46,613 nucleotides of DNA from Bdellovibrionales bacterium (GTDB lineage: Bacteria > Bdellovibrionota > Bdellovibrionia > Bdellovibrionales > UBA1609). The stretch spans positions 1-46,613 of the forward strand of contig SKYF01000080.1 of the NCBI GenBank assembly GCA_007128005.1, in the 5' to 3' direction. The translations under genes were made by a program, and so were the position numbers. Below the pieces are notes generated by a model. That model saw nothing but the letters and a program-made list of their open reading frames with translations, made no database searches and was not told the origin of the DNA. Positions 27,153 to 35,956 of this stretch are shown one piece after another. Within the stretch, counting starts at the first letter, position 1, and every line of letters starts with the position of its first letter.

Positions 27153-29222
27153 TTATTGTGACGTAAAAACAAACGGAAATAAGACCCGACCAATCTGGTC
27201 CGGTGGCATCTCCGGAAACCTCCAGGTTCTCAACAGCCGAATCACACACTCTGCCACACTGTTTGTCCCCATATCATTGCTATTGATCACGGCCCGAATC
27301 ACCCTTCCCCTCTCATCAATGTCCCACTCCAAAACAACTTTTCCGTAGAGGTTGGGGTTGCGGTTGAGCTGGGTTTCATAGCAAGAGCGAATAGCCGAAC
27401 GATTGTTGAGAATGACCCTGCGAATGGCCTCTCGATCTATGGTTGGCGAAAATTCAGCCTCAACTCCCTCAACGTTGATATTGACAGTTCCCCTCTGGCC
27501 AAGGGCACCACCTGTTCCATAGCCAAAGCTTCCTGATCCCCGCCCTTTGGTTCCCACTCCGGAAAGACCCTCTGTGGCAGCACCCTTGCCGCCTCCAGTG
27601 TCCCGCAGTCTTCCACCTATTCCATCACCCGCCCGATCCTCTGCCTGGCCGGTGCGCCCCGTAGCCCTATCGGCAAGACCTGTCAGCTCCCCACTGCCCT
27701 CAAAGGCCCGGTCCAACCTTTCACGAGTGCCCCCGCCCCCAAAGGCCCCAAGCAAACCCATTTTACTTGGGTCGGGCCTCTGACTCTTGGCGCTGGCCCC
27801 TTCTTGCTCACCTGTTTTCACAGAACCCCCTTTAGGCCTGGCCGACACCTTGGTGTCTTTGGGGGCCGGTCTTGCGGCTGGCTTGACCTCCGCGGCTTTT
27901 CCGGGATCCTTGGGCTGAGTAATCTGAGGTCTTTGTTGGGCCTTGGGTTTTTGTTCCGTGATTTGAACCACTTTTTTCTCCCTCACCTCACGCTTTTCTT
28001 CCGCCACGGGGACCACCTGGGGTGGGGGCTTAGGCTTAGGCCTAGGTGGCTGAAAGGTCACCGTGGCTTTCCTAAGGGGCTCCTCAATCAAGCTGCCATC
28101 ATCCAAAGGGGCCGGCTCATAAACCTGGATGTATAAACCCAGAATCAGCGCCACGAGGAAGGCTAGAGCCACTCCCGTTAGCTCTGAACTAGATAGGTCG
28201 ATAAGGGGGGCAACCAAGGCCTTAGGCGTTGCTGCAGAATATCTAATAAAAAGAGAAATCATCTCCCCCGGCAGATCCAGCCGTAGCATCTCCCCTTGAC
28301 GAAGCTCAAGCTCCCTCAAGCCTCCCTGACCGCGAAATCGACTAGCAAGCGATGGGTCGGAAAGAGCCAGGCTTTTAACTGAATCCAACCACAACTGGCC
28401 CTGAATACCTGTTGTCAAAGAAATAAGAGCATTGCCTTCTAAACGAATGAGAGGAAAACCCGCTCCATTGGACTTTAGACCTGGAACTTGAACTTCTGCA
28501 TGGGCTCCCGCCCCAATCCGAATCACTCCTCGGTCCTTAAAGTGCTGGGTCGACAACACTCGATCCTTCCACACAACCAGAACTTCTAAAAGAGGACCTT
28601 TTTGAGGTTTCAAGACCTCTGAAAGGTCCCTAATCTGACTGGGGGGAGCAAAAGTTTTCCCCCTCTTCTTTTTCTTAGTCCAGGTCTTGGCAGCTAAAGC
28701 CACTCCGCCGGTAGGCGTCCCACTGACCGAAGCTGGACTCTCTTTGGTCATGGTGACCACTGGGACTGCTGGAGCTGCAGGAGCCACCGCAGGCTTTGCA
28801 GGCGCCGGTGGCACCGGAGGCTCCGCTTGCTCTGGCACCGGAGGCTCCGCTTGTTGTGGCACCCGAGGCACCTCTACTTGCGGTGGCGCTGGCGGCTCCG
28901 CTCGAGGAGGTGCGACTGGCTTGGGAACTCCAATAAAGAATTCGATTCGGTAGGCACCCATTCTAAGCTCATCGCCAGACTGGAGAGGTTCATCTAAAAC
29001 GCGCTGACCACGCAGAATCGTTCCCGTCCGAGAACCCAGGTCTGAGATGTAGTAGCCTGACTGGCGATCTTCAATAATGGCGTGCAGAGGCGACACGCTT
29101 TCATCTTGGAGGTCCACCTGGACATCGGCGTTTCGTCCAAAAACAATCTGCTCCTGGTCAAACTGCTTCACCGACTCCAGTTGATCATTCTTGTAGATGC
29201 GTAAAAGCACTGGTGGTTTCAA
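27153..29222 (-). CDS. GltG-like protein: FHA domain, Pro-rich linker, TM helix, AgmX/TonB-like C-terminus
   Basis: In order over 689 residues: an FHA domain at about 5-97 (VFGRNADVQVDLQDESVSPL, GSRTGT); a Pro/Ala-rich cytoplasmic linker at 99-155; a second beta-rich domain at 208-330; one membrane helix at 348-367; a Pro/Lys periplasmic arm at 390-465; a Gly-rich stretch at 490-580; and an AgmX/PglI-type TonB-like C-terminus at 590-689 (RSAIRSCYETQLNRNPNLYG). The make-up fits GltG of the myxobacterial Glt complex, which passes motor energy across the periplasm. TTG start with AGGAG six bases upstream, overlapping the preceding stop as TTGA. Confidence 0.85.
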   Translation of the reverse strand: MKPPVLLRIYKNDQLESVKQFDQEQIVFGRNADVQVDLQDESVSPLHAIIEDRQSGYYISDLGSRTGTILRGQRVLDEPLQSGDELRMGAYRIEFFIGVPKPVAPPRAEPPAPPQVEVPRVPQQAEPPVPEQAEPPVPPAPAKPAVAPAAPAVPVVTMTKESPASVSGTPTGGVALAAKTWTKKKKRGKTFAPPSQIRDLSEVLKPQKGPLLEVLVVWKDRVLSTQHFKDRGVIRIGAGAHAEVQVPGLKSNGAGFPLIRLEGNALISLTTGIQGQLWLDSVKSLALSDPSLASRFRGQGGLRELELRQGEMLRLDLPGEMISLFIRYSAATPKALVAPLIDLSSSELTGVALAFLVALILGLYIQVYEPAPLDDGSLIEEPLRKATVTFQPPRPKPKPPPQVVPVAEEKREVREKKVVQITEQKPKAQQRPQITQPKDPGKAAEVKPAARPAPKDTKVSARPKGGSVKTGEQEGASAKSQRPDPSKMGLLGAFGGGGTRERLDRAFEGSGELTGLADRATGRTGQAEDRAGDGIGGRLRDTGGGKGAATEGLSGVGTKGRGSGSFGYGTGGALGQRGTVNINVEGVEAEFSPTIDREAIRRVILNNRSAIRSCYETQLNRNPNLYGKVVLEWDIDERGRVIRAVINSNDMGTNSVAECVIRLLRTWRFPEMPPDQIGRVLFPFVFTSQ
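28811..28904 (-). repeat. 24-base tandem repeat in the Pro-rich linker of the GltG-like gene
   Basis: The unit GCACCGGAGGCTCCGCTTG starts at 28811 and again at 28835, with diverging copies at 28859 and 28886. It encodes repeats of PEQAEPPV-like octapeptides. The period is a multiple of three, so copy-number change would lengthen the cytoplasmic linker without breaking the frame. Confidence 0.75.
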
Positions 29223-29503
29223 TCGCCGCTCCTGCCTCTAGGTACATCTTCAGCTGTCCTCTGCATCTCGGGAACAAAGTTCTCCCTCAATCGAATCAGC
29301 CTCTTGTAATTAAACTGTCTTTGCTGCAGCAAATAGAGCAATTCCGGCTTAGCTGCCTCACCTTCAATGAGCTCATCTTCAAAATCAATAGTCGTCCGAC
29401 GTCGTCCATCAGGCTCCTCTGCTAATAGCAGCCCCCCCCAGGTCAATATAATAAGCCCTATCAATAATTTTGCTGTCCAACTGCCCATCTTCATCAATTC
29501 CAT
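29219..29503 (-). CDS. Small exported protein of the gliding cluster
   Basis: A 94-residue protein with an N-terminal hydrophobic segment (about 12-28) ending LLLAEEPDG, which could be a signal peptide or an anchor. The mature part is charged and helical (FEDELIEGEAAKPELLYLLQ; FNYKRLIRLRENFVPEM). No catalytic motif. It lies between the large TPR gene (TAA two bases before the ATG) and the FHA/TonB-like gene (TTGA overlap). Small exported proteins occur in Glt-type clusters, but I cannot name this one. Confidence 0.75.
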   Translation of the reverse strand: MELMKMGSWTAKLLIGLIILTWGGLLLAEEPDGRRRTTIDFEDELIEGEAAKPELLYLLQQRQFNYKRLIRLRENFVPEMQRTAEDVPRGRSGD

Positions 29504-29504
29504 T

Positions 29505-32500
29505 TTATCGTAGCGCTCTTTCTAGCTGTTCCACTCGCCGTATCATCTGCGGATCATCTGTTACAAACTTAACTCTACTAATCACTCCTCTTGCCTCGTC
29601 GAAGCTCTGCAATCGCTCAACCAGGAGAATGGCGTAATTGTAAAGCACCGTCACATTCCTCGCGTCGTTGTCCAAAATATCTTTATACAAATCCCTTGCT
29701 CTTCGAAACTCTCCGGTACCACTTAAGGCTACCGCATAGTTGTTAGCAATTTCCACTGCTGATTGCTCACCTCGACGTAAGCCTCCGCGAACCGATCGAT
29801 AGGCCTGCTCCAGAGGGGCCAAAGCTCGACCAAAGTCCTTATGCTCTAAATATATAGAGGCTAAATTGGTTGCTCCAGTTAAATAATCTGATTTTACTTC
29901 AAGGCTTCTTCTAAAATTGGAAATAGCTCTGCGCATATTGCCTTTACTCAACTCAATAACCGCCAAATTATTATACAGCCCTGGTTCATTTGCATGCTTC
30001 TCAATAGCTCGGTTAAGGATAATCCTAGCCAAACGCGGCCGCCCCTGACGGAAGCTAAACATCGCAAGAGAATTCAAAGCCAGAAGATGATCAGGGTCCT
30101 TGGCCAAAATTCTCGAAGCCGCCTCCACCATCGCCTCTTCATTTTGGCCAGTACGAGCTGCGACCAAAGACTCGATCTCTGCCCGTGAAAACTGGTCTCC
30201 GATAGCGCTCCTGGTCATGTGATCCATCCAATCTATCAGTTTGGTCAGTATCACCCTCTCACCCCTATCCGCACTCTCGCCAGGGCGGAGAACAGAGAGC
30301 TCTGAGGATGCTATAATTGCCCATTCGTTGTAGGCCTCCATGCGCGAAGCGCTTTCCAAGGCAGCTCGATAATTGGTCACAGCTTCCTCTTGAAAGGGTT
30401 TGGCAATTTCCTCGACCCCAGCTCTATACTGTTGCAGCTCCTCTTCATTGAGACCTGCTGGTACGGGGGCTCGAAAGAGTGCTGAAGCTATATGCTGTAA
30501 GGCCTGCCCCAAAAGGGTCAATGAAGCCACAACCATGGGCCCATCATCATAGACGATCACAGACCTTAGTTCGTCTTTAAGTCGCTCAACGAGAGCTAAC
30601 TTTCGATTGACTACTTGAGCCTGACGGGCGGGATCTGCTGGTATTTCTAAACTTCTAAGCTCTTCATAGGTCCTGTACACTTGCTTAAATCGAGCCTCAG
30701 CGGCAAAGGCGACCCCCACTCTCTCCCCTCGATTGGCCAGATTGCGCTGTATGACCACTGTTCGGTTATAAGCATCCTGAGCCGCCTTGGTTCTTTTGAG
30801 CCTTTCATTGAGCTGTCCAATACGAAACGAGGCCTCTACCATCGCTTGTCCATTGGGAGAATTGCTCTCCATAAAGCGGTTGTAATGTCCCAAAGCCTGG
30901 GTGAGGCGCCCCTGTCTTTTCTGCAAAGCTCCCATCAGCATCAGAACCTCAAATCGATTTGCATCACGACTGAGCTCTAGGTACCTCTCATAATTCCTCT
31001 GGGCGGCTTGATAAAAGTTCATTCCATCTCTTATGATGGCTGCATTGTAAAAGAAGGCCGCCGCATCCTGGTCTTTGAGATTGCCGTTAGCGTAGGATTC
31101 AAAGGCATCTGCAGCCCTTGCATACTGACCCGTCTTCTCGTAAAGGGCCGCAACAAATCGACTGGAATTTCTTCTCAACCCCTGATGGGCCTCCGTCCTT
31201 GTCCCCAGCACTGCATTATAAAGAGCGATCGCCTTTGCCAAATTCAAGCTCTTTTCATAGTTAACAGCAGCATTGTAGGCAGCCCGGACGCCTAAGTCAG
31301 ACTGAGGGTGTGCCCTTGCAAAGGCCTCAAAGGCCTCAGCACTCTTCTCAAACTCCCCCTCCTTCTCCAGGTCTTGAGCCATTGAAAAAGAGGCTTCCTG
31401 CATAACTCGGGTGACTTGAGCCCCCACAGGGGATGCAGCTAAAGTAGGAATTGCAAGCATTTTTTGGGCGGCTTTTTCTAGGCCTGAGAAATCTCTTCTC
31501 AGATTGTAGCTATCGAGGATAAGGTTCGCAGAAAAATCAGCGTACTCCGACCCCGGGGCATCCTCGATCACCTGCTGAAACATGGCAACCGCTTTGTCAA
31601 ATTGATTGTAGTAATAATAAAGAGTCCCCAAGCGATAGCGAATGGCGACAGTGTCATCTTTTTTTGGAGCAATTTCAAAATACCTCAAAGCGGCGGATTC
31701 AAAGTTCCGAATGCCTCGATCAAATTCCAAGGGCTGGGTCGTATTCCCCACAATCCTGCGTATTTCATCGGGAGTGGGGAGCCCCTTTTCCAGAGCTAAG
31801 ATGGCATTCAAGGTCGCCTTTTCAAGATATTCACTCTCTGGAGCATTTTCTGTCACCCAGAGATAACTAGATGCAGCTCTATCAAACTGCTCCATTTCAA
31901 ATAGCAGTTCCCCAAAAAAGAATCTCATTTCATGGGTCTTTGGGGTTAACTTAAAAGTGTTAAAATAGAGCTCATAGCCCAAGCCAGCTCGCCTTTGAAT
32001 CTCAGGGTTGCGGGTATTTTGTGCCACCTGATGCTGTTGCAGGACATAATTGCGAAGAGTGGTCTCCATCAACTGGGAGGACTGCACAATGAGCTCTCGA
32101 TTGCTTGCATTGGCCCGGGCCCAAGGGCTCTCAGGCCCAAAGCGATCGATCCACAAGAAAAGCTCTTGCCGGAATGCCTGAGTGTCCCCTTGGCTGCCAA
32201 AAAGGGTGACAATCTGATATTGGTAATCGAAAGCCTTAGGAGAGCTGGGGCGCTCTGAGATCAAGTCCTTAAATAAAAAGACGGCTCCCTCACGTTGGCC
32301 TCTGTCAGCATAGTGATAGGCCAGTCTTTCCACCATTCCTGACACTCCCCCTTGTCCCACCACCGAGGAAAAATATTGGCGGGCTCTCCGGTAGTCTCCC
32401 GACTCCGCATAAAAAACCACTAGATCCCTCATAGCCTCACTGGCCAATCGGATACGACTTGCCCCGGCCTCCCCCTGTGACTGTGAGCCCTGCGCCACCC

Positions 32501-33404
32501 TTCCCGCTCGAATCACCTGTTCTAGTGAACCAATGGCATTTCTCAACTGCCCCAACTTGTACTGACACCATGCCAATTTATAGAGCGCAAAAGAATACAG
32601 CCTTGACTCCCTATTGCTGGCCACTTTCTCATAGCGCTGACCTGCCTCCCGCCAACGGTTGTTTTCAAAGTAGTACTCACCTATGGCAAAGTTACTCTCA
32701 TCTACATAGGGTGAGCGAGGGTGCTCCTGAGCCAGGCGATTGTAAAATCCCAAACCCCTTTGCACTTCTCCCAATTCAAAGTAATTGTAGCCCAAGAAAA
32801 ACAGGGCTTGGTCTACCTTAGGGTCATTGGGAAAATCCCTTAAAAACCATTCATAGAGTTGAATCGCCCGTCTATTGTACTCGACCGCCGGCTGCAAATT
32901 GAGTTCAGGTTGCCTCGACAGCTGGCCAGCATGGAATGCCTCTAAGCGCCTTTGATGTTCAGTGAATATTCGTGACTGAATCAGGCGACCTTTTTCGACA
33001 TACAGCTCGGCGAGTCGCAGCCAAAGCTCTCCTCTGCGAGGACTATTGCGAAACTGTTGGGTCAGACGGAACAGCTGAGCAATGCCCTCGTCAGTCACTC
33101 TTTCTAGTTCTGCCTCATCAGTGCCTGGCTCAAAAAAAAGCTGTTGTCTTGCTGGGGGTTGAACCTCCCGCAAATCCCTGCGCTCCTGTCTCTGAGGAAT
33201 TTGCTGAGCTTGTGGAAGCTCACTCCGGCCCCTTTTTATGTCTGTCGTCTTACCTCTTCTCTCAATATCTCTCAGAAGATCACTGACGGTCCTCTGCTGA
33301 CCCCATAGGCTCTCACCTATGAAGGCTCCCGCAACAGCTGTGGCAACAGCTAACCCCACCGCTCCAAAGCCCTTTGCCCTTTTTTCTTTCCTCTGTCTAA
33401 TCAC
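29505..33404 (-). CDS. Large exported TPR protein of the gliding cluster (GltD/GltE-like)
   Basis: A 1299-residue protein. Residues about 8-35 are a basic and hydrophobic leader (KGFGAVGLAVATAVAGAFIG), so it is exported or anchored. After a Gln/Arg linker the rest is an array of tetratricopeptide-type helices, for example LFFLGYNYFELGEVQRGLGF near 195 and YNNLAVIELSKGNMRRAISN near 1150. Such solenoids act as periplasmic scaffolds in the Glt complex. Its GTG start lies inside the end of the preceding TPR gene (8-base overlap). The exact Glt counterpart is uncertain. Confidence 0.8.
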   Translation of the reverse strand: MIRQRKEKRAKGFGAVGLAVATAVAGAFIGESLWGQQRTVSDLLRDIERRGKTTDIKRGRSELPQAQQIPQRQERRDLREVQPPARQQLFFEPGTDEAELERVTDEGIAQLFRLTQQFRNSPRRGELWLRLAELYVEKGRLIQSRIFTEHQRRLEAFHAGQLSRQPELNLQPAVEYNRRAIQLYEWFLRDFPNDPKVDQALFFLGYNYFELGEVQRGLGFYNRLAQEHPRSPYVDESNFAIGEYYFENNRWREAGQRYEKVASNRESRLYSFALYKLAWCQYKLGQLRNAIGSLEQVIRAGRVAQGSQSQGEAGASRIRLASEAMRDLVVFYAESGDYRRARQYFSSVVGQGGVSGMVERLAYHYADRGQREGAVFLFKDLISERPSSPKAFDYQYQIVTLFGSQGDTQAFRQELFLWIDRFGPESPWARANASNRELIVQSSQLMETTLRNYVLQQHQVAQNTRNPEIQRRAGLGYELYFNTFKLTPKTHEMRFFFGELLFEMEQFDRAASSYLWVTENAPESEYLEKATLNAILALEKGLPTPDEIRRIVGNTTQPLEFDRGIRNFESAALRYFEIAPKKDDTVAIRYRLGTLYYYYNQFDKAVAMFQQVIEDAPGSEYADFSANLILDSYNLRRDFSGLEKAAQKMLAIPTLAASPVGAQVTRVMQEASFSMAQDLEKEGEFEKSAEAFEAFARAHPQSDLGVRAAYNAAVNYEKSLNLAKAIALYNAVLGTRTEAHQGLRRNSSRFVAALYEKTGQYARAADAFESYANGNLKDQDAAAFFYNAAIIRDGMNFYQAAQRNYERYLELSRDANRFEVLMLMGALQKRQGRLTQALGHYNRFMESNSPNGQAMVEASFRIGQLNERLKRTKAAQDAYNRTVVIQRNLANRGERVGVAFAAEARFKQVYRTYEELRSLEIPADPARQAQVVNRKLALVERLKDELRSVIVYDDGPMVVASLTLLGQALQHIASALFRAPVPAGLNEEELQQYRAGVEEIAKPFQEEAVTNYRAALESASRMEAYNEWAIIASSELSVLRPGESADRGERVILTKLIDWMDHMTRSAIGDQFSRAEIESLVAARTGQNEEAMVEAASRILAKDPDHLLALNSLAMFSFRQGRPRLARIILNRAIEKHANEPGLYNNLAVIELSKGNMRRAISNFRRSLEVKSDYLTGATNLASIYLEHKDFGRALAPLEQAYRSVRGGLRRGEQSAVEIANNYAVALSGTGEFRRARDLYKDILDNDARNVTVLYNYAILLVERLQSFDEARGVISRVKFVTDDPQMIRRVEQLERALR

Positions 33405-34995
33405 AGCTCTGCGTTCCTACGTAGTGATAGTTGCCGATCTCATCAAGCCAATACTCGCCTCTAAAAGGCCAATACTCGAACCCATTTTGTATGTAGTAGT
33501 CTCGTCGAGTGGCTTGATCTATTTGGGTTTGTGGCAAATCCCGTCCTGCTATTCTCTTTTGTATGGCTTGTCTCTTGCCACTGATCATTTCATAGCGAAT
33601 AAACCCTTCTTGTTCAAATAAGTCGAAGAGTTCTAATTTAATACTCTCTAGATGGGCCCGCACTTGCCTGCCCGCCCGCTCTCGAGCTCGAGCGATCCGT
33701 GTTTGCAAGATCCGCTGCGCATACTGGCCGATAGCCGCTTCACGCCAGTCTGCTGGCATCTGACTCACTCGACGGCTTTCTTCTAAAAGCCTGGTAATGT
33801 AATTATAAGAGGTTTGAAAGTCGCCTTCTCTGAGAATCCGTCGCCCCACTAAATAGGGAATCTGATAACTTCCACTGCTGCCCTCTTCCCCTTGGGTCTT
33901 TTTATCACGAATAATCCTCACCATATCATTGAAAAACGCAGTTGGATCCGCTCCAGAATCCAGCAGACGATCAATTTGGTTGTAGACAGGACGATAGATC
34001 TGGTTAAAAAGATTCAACACCTTTTCCATTTCTTCATACTTGCAAATGTACAAGTAGACGATGGACCGCAGAAGCAGGGATTCGGGAATAAAAAAGTCCT
34101 CATAGTAGGAGGAGTGAAGGGAGTGAAAGTTACTGAGTGCGCTGCGAAAGCGCCCAGACCTGAGCATAGCCCAGCTGGATTCAAAGAGGGTGTCATGCCA
34201 GGCCTCGGTATCGCGGGGAACACTACGATAAGTATCGATAGCTCGAGCCCAGTTACGCTGCTGGTAATAGACCCTAGCGATACCCATTTGCGCTGCGACT
34301 CTCGACGGGTCAGTTGGGCCAAAGGCCCGGCGCGAGTCAAAGAGATCTTCAAAACTACGCAGTGCCTGCGGCAGCTGATTGGCCTGAGTTAAGGCCACCC
34401 CTTGTAGGTATTTTGCTTTGGCAAATAGAGGGCTCGTCCTTTGAACTCTGGAAAAACTTTGCGCCGCTTCAACAAACTGATTGTTGCGCAGCTGAAACTC
34501 CCCAATCCTATATGACAACATATCTCGGTGAATTCTAGGAAAGTCATCCACCCTCACTCTTCCCAGAGCATAATTCAACAGGGTGTCATCCCCCAAGTTA
34601 TCTGCGGCCAGCGACAACTTCTCAAGGGCCTGCCTGAGATACCGGGATTCCCCTTCACGCACTACGCTAATAAACTGAAAAGCGGCGACTTGGTTCAGGT
34701 TCATTTGAAATAGGTTCAGCCCCAAAATATAGCGAATTTGATTGCGTCGACTGCGAAACCGCGGACTATAACTCAGCTGAAACAAAAGAATGGAGGAATC
34801 TTTGTAATTGCCTGCCTGTGCAAGCCTTAAGGCTTGAGCGAGAACGTCCTGCCCCATCGGGGCCTGCCGGCCCTGAGGATTTCCTCTCTGTGTCTGAGCA
34901 AGGACTTGGCTTAACTCTTGTTCAGCCGACGCAAAGGCTGCCACCGGACACATCATGAGAATAAGGAGAAGCTTTCCTAAATGACCTCTATTCAT
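33397..34995 (-). CDS. Exported TPR protein of the gliding cluster (GltC-like)
   Basis: A 532-residue protein with a clear signal peptide (GKLLLILMMCPVAAFASAEQ). TPR-like helices cover about 45-400 (ALRLAQAGNYKDSSILLFQL; VYYQQRNWARAIDTYRSVPR). The C-terminal 100 residues are basic, then aromatic (YYIQNGFEYWPFRGEYWLDE). GltC of myxobacteria is a periplasmic TPR protein next to the outer-membrane GltA and GltB, which fits this position. ATGA overlap with the beta-barrel gene before it. Confidence 0.78.
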   Translation of the reverse strand: MNRGHLGKLLLILMMCPVAAFASAEQELSQVLAQTQRGNPQGRQAPMGQDVLAQALRLAQAGNYKDSSILLFQLSYSPRFRSRRNQIRYILGLNLFQMNLNQVAAFQFISVVREGESRYLRQALEKLSLAADNLGDDTLLNYALGRVRVDDFPRIHRDMLSYRIGEFQLRNNQFVEAAQSFSRVQRTSPLFAKAKYLQGVALTQANQLPQALRSFEDLFDSRRAFGPTDPSRVAAQMGIARVYYQQRNWARAIDTYRSVPRDTEAWHDTLFESSWAMLRSGRFRSALSNFHSLHSSYYEDFFIPESLLLRSIVYLYICKYEEMEKVLNLFNQIYRPVYNQIDRLLDSGADPTAFFNDMVRIIRDKKTQGEEGSSGSYQIPYLVGRRILREGDFQTSYNYITRLLEESRRVSQMPADWREAAIGQYAQRILQTRIARARERAGRQVRAHLESIKLELFDLFEQEGFIRYEMISGKRQAIQKRIAGRDLPQTQIDQATRRDYYIQNGFEYWPFRGEYWLDEIGNYHYVGTQSCD

Positions 34996-35822
34996 CGGTA
35001 CGCAGCCTCCGGAAAGAAAAAGCTCAAGCCAAAGGCCAGAAGCAGGTCGTCTTGATTGCTTTTTGACTCAAGGCCCGACTGCAGCTGTGACTGAGCCTGA
35101 TAAAAGTTCCAATTGAGATCCCAACGAAAAGCAAGACTTTTACTGATAGCAAAAACCTGTCCAGTTGAAAGATGAATCGTGGGCTCAGTGGATCCACTTT
35201 CGGTTTCAGTCACCCCGCCTCCCACAGCGAAATTGAAGTCAAAGGGTATAATTCGCTGATTGAACCAGGTCACCTTTCCATAAATAGGATTCCAGCGAAA
35301 GGCTGCGCCCATAAAGTTTCTCGCTGTCACCAATGTCTTTGTATCAATACTTCTTTCTTCAGCGAGATCTCTGGTCACAGCACGTTGGGTATTTGCGAAG
35401 AGCATATAAATCAGCTCCACTCCATAGCGCTCTCTGAAATAGTAAGAGGCTCTTGCGGCCACTCCTACACTGTTAAAAAATGGATTGTTGAGGCCCGTCG
35501 CTCCAGAAGCTGTCAATTCAAAGCGCTGGGTCTTTGGCAAAAACCGCCTTTGAATCACTGCGATGTCTTCAAATGGGGCAAGGGTGGAGAGCTCGCCCAG
35601 ACTGGGAAGGGGCTGGCTCAGCCTCTGTCTCTGTTGACGAAGACGTCCCTCTGTTCTCTGCTGTTCTCTTTGATCAAAGACCTCATAAAGCCCCTCCACT
35701 TCGCTGTCAGGACCTTGACCTCCCCTTGATGCACCAGGAGTCTCATCAAATTGAGCCCAGGATATATGGGATAAAACAAAGGCCGATGTCACAATGATGA
35801 GTTTCACAATATTTGTTTTCAT
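34992..35822 (-). CDS. Outer-membrane beta-barrel protein of the gliding cluster (GltB/GltA-like)
   Basis: This 276-residue protein has a signal peptide (VTSAFVLSHISWAQ), a Gln/Arg-rich stretch (about 50-75) and then a beta-barrel of alternating strands (RFELTASGATGLNNPFFNSV; RASYYFRERYGVELIYMLFA) ending LLLAFGLSFFFPEAAYR. It resembles the barrel family found with gliding and related clusters in myxobacteria and Bdellovibrio. The 134-base gap to the preceding barrel gene holds a GC-rich palindromic stretch and no clear promoter. Confidence 0.78.
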   Translation of the reverse strand: MKTNIVKLIIVTSAFVLSHISWAQFDETPGASRGGQGPDSEVEGLYEVFDQREQQRTEGRLRQQRQRLSQPLPSLGELSTLAPFEDIAVIQRRFLPKTQRFELTASGATGLNNPFFNSVGVAARASYYFRERYGVELIYMLFANTQRAVTRDLAEERSIDTKTLVTARNFMGAAFRWNPIYGKVTWFNQRIIPFDFNFAVGGGVTETESGSTEPTIHLSTGQVFAISKSLAFRWDLNWNFYQAQSQLQSGLESKSNQDDLLLAFGLSFFFPEAAYR

Positions 35823-35956
35823 TTTTACCTAACTCAATTCGCAAAAATCTAGGACGCCTTCATCTCAAGGATAGCAAAATAGCCAAGTCATCTTCTAGAT
35901 ATATCTGATAATCTGGACCATGAGGCTCACCCCCCCGGGGCCCCAGAGCAGTAGTC

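Noticed and set aside
33892-34392. Long plus-strand ORFs such as 33892-34392 (166 aa), 35172-35729 (185 aa) and 20323-20736 (137 aa).
   Set aside because: They lie wholly inside well-supported minus-strand genes, have atypical composition and no ribosome-binding site; they are shadow frames.
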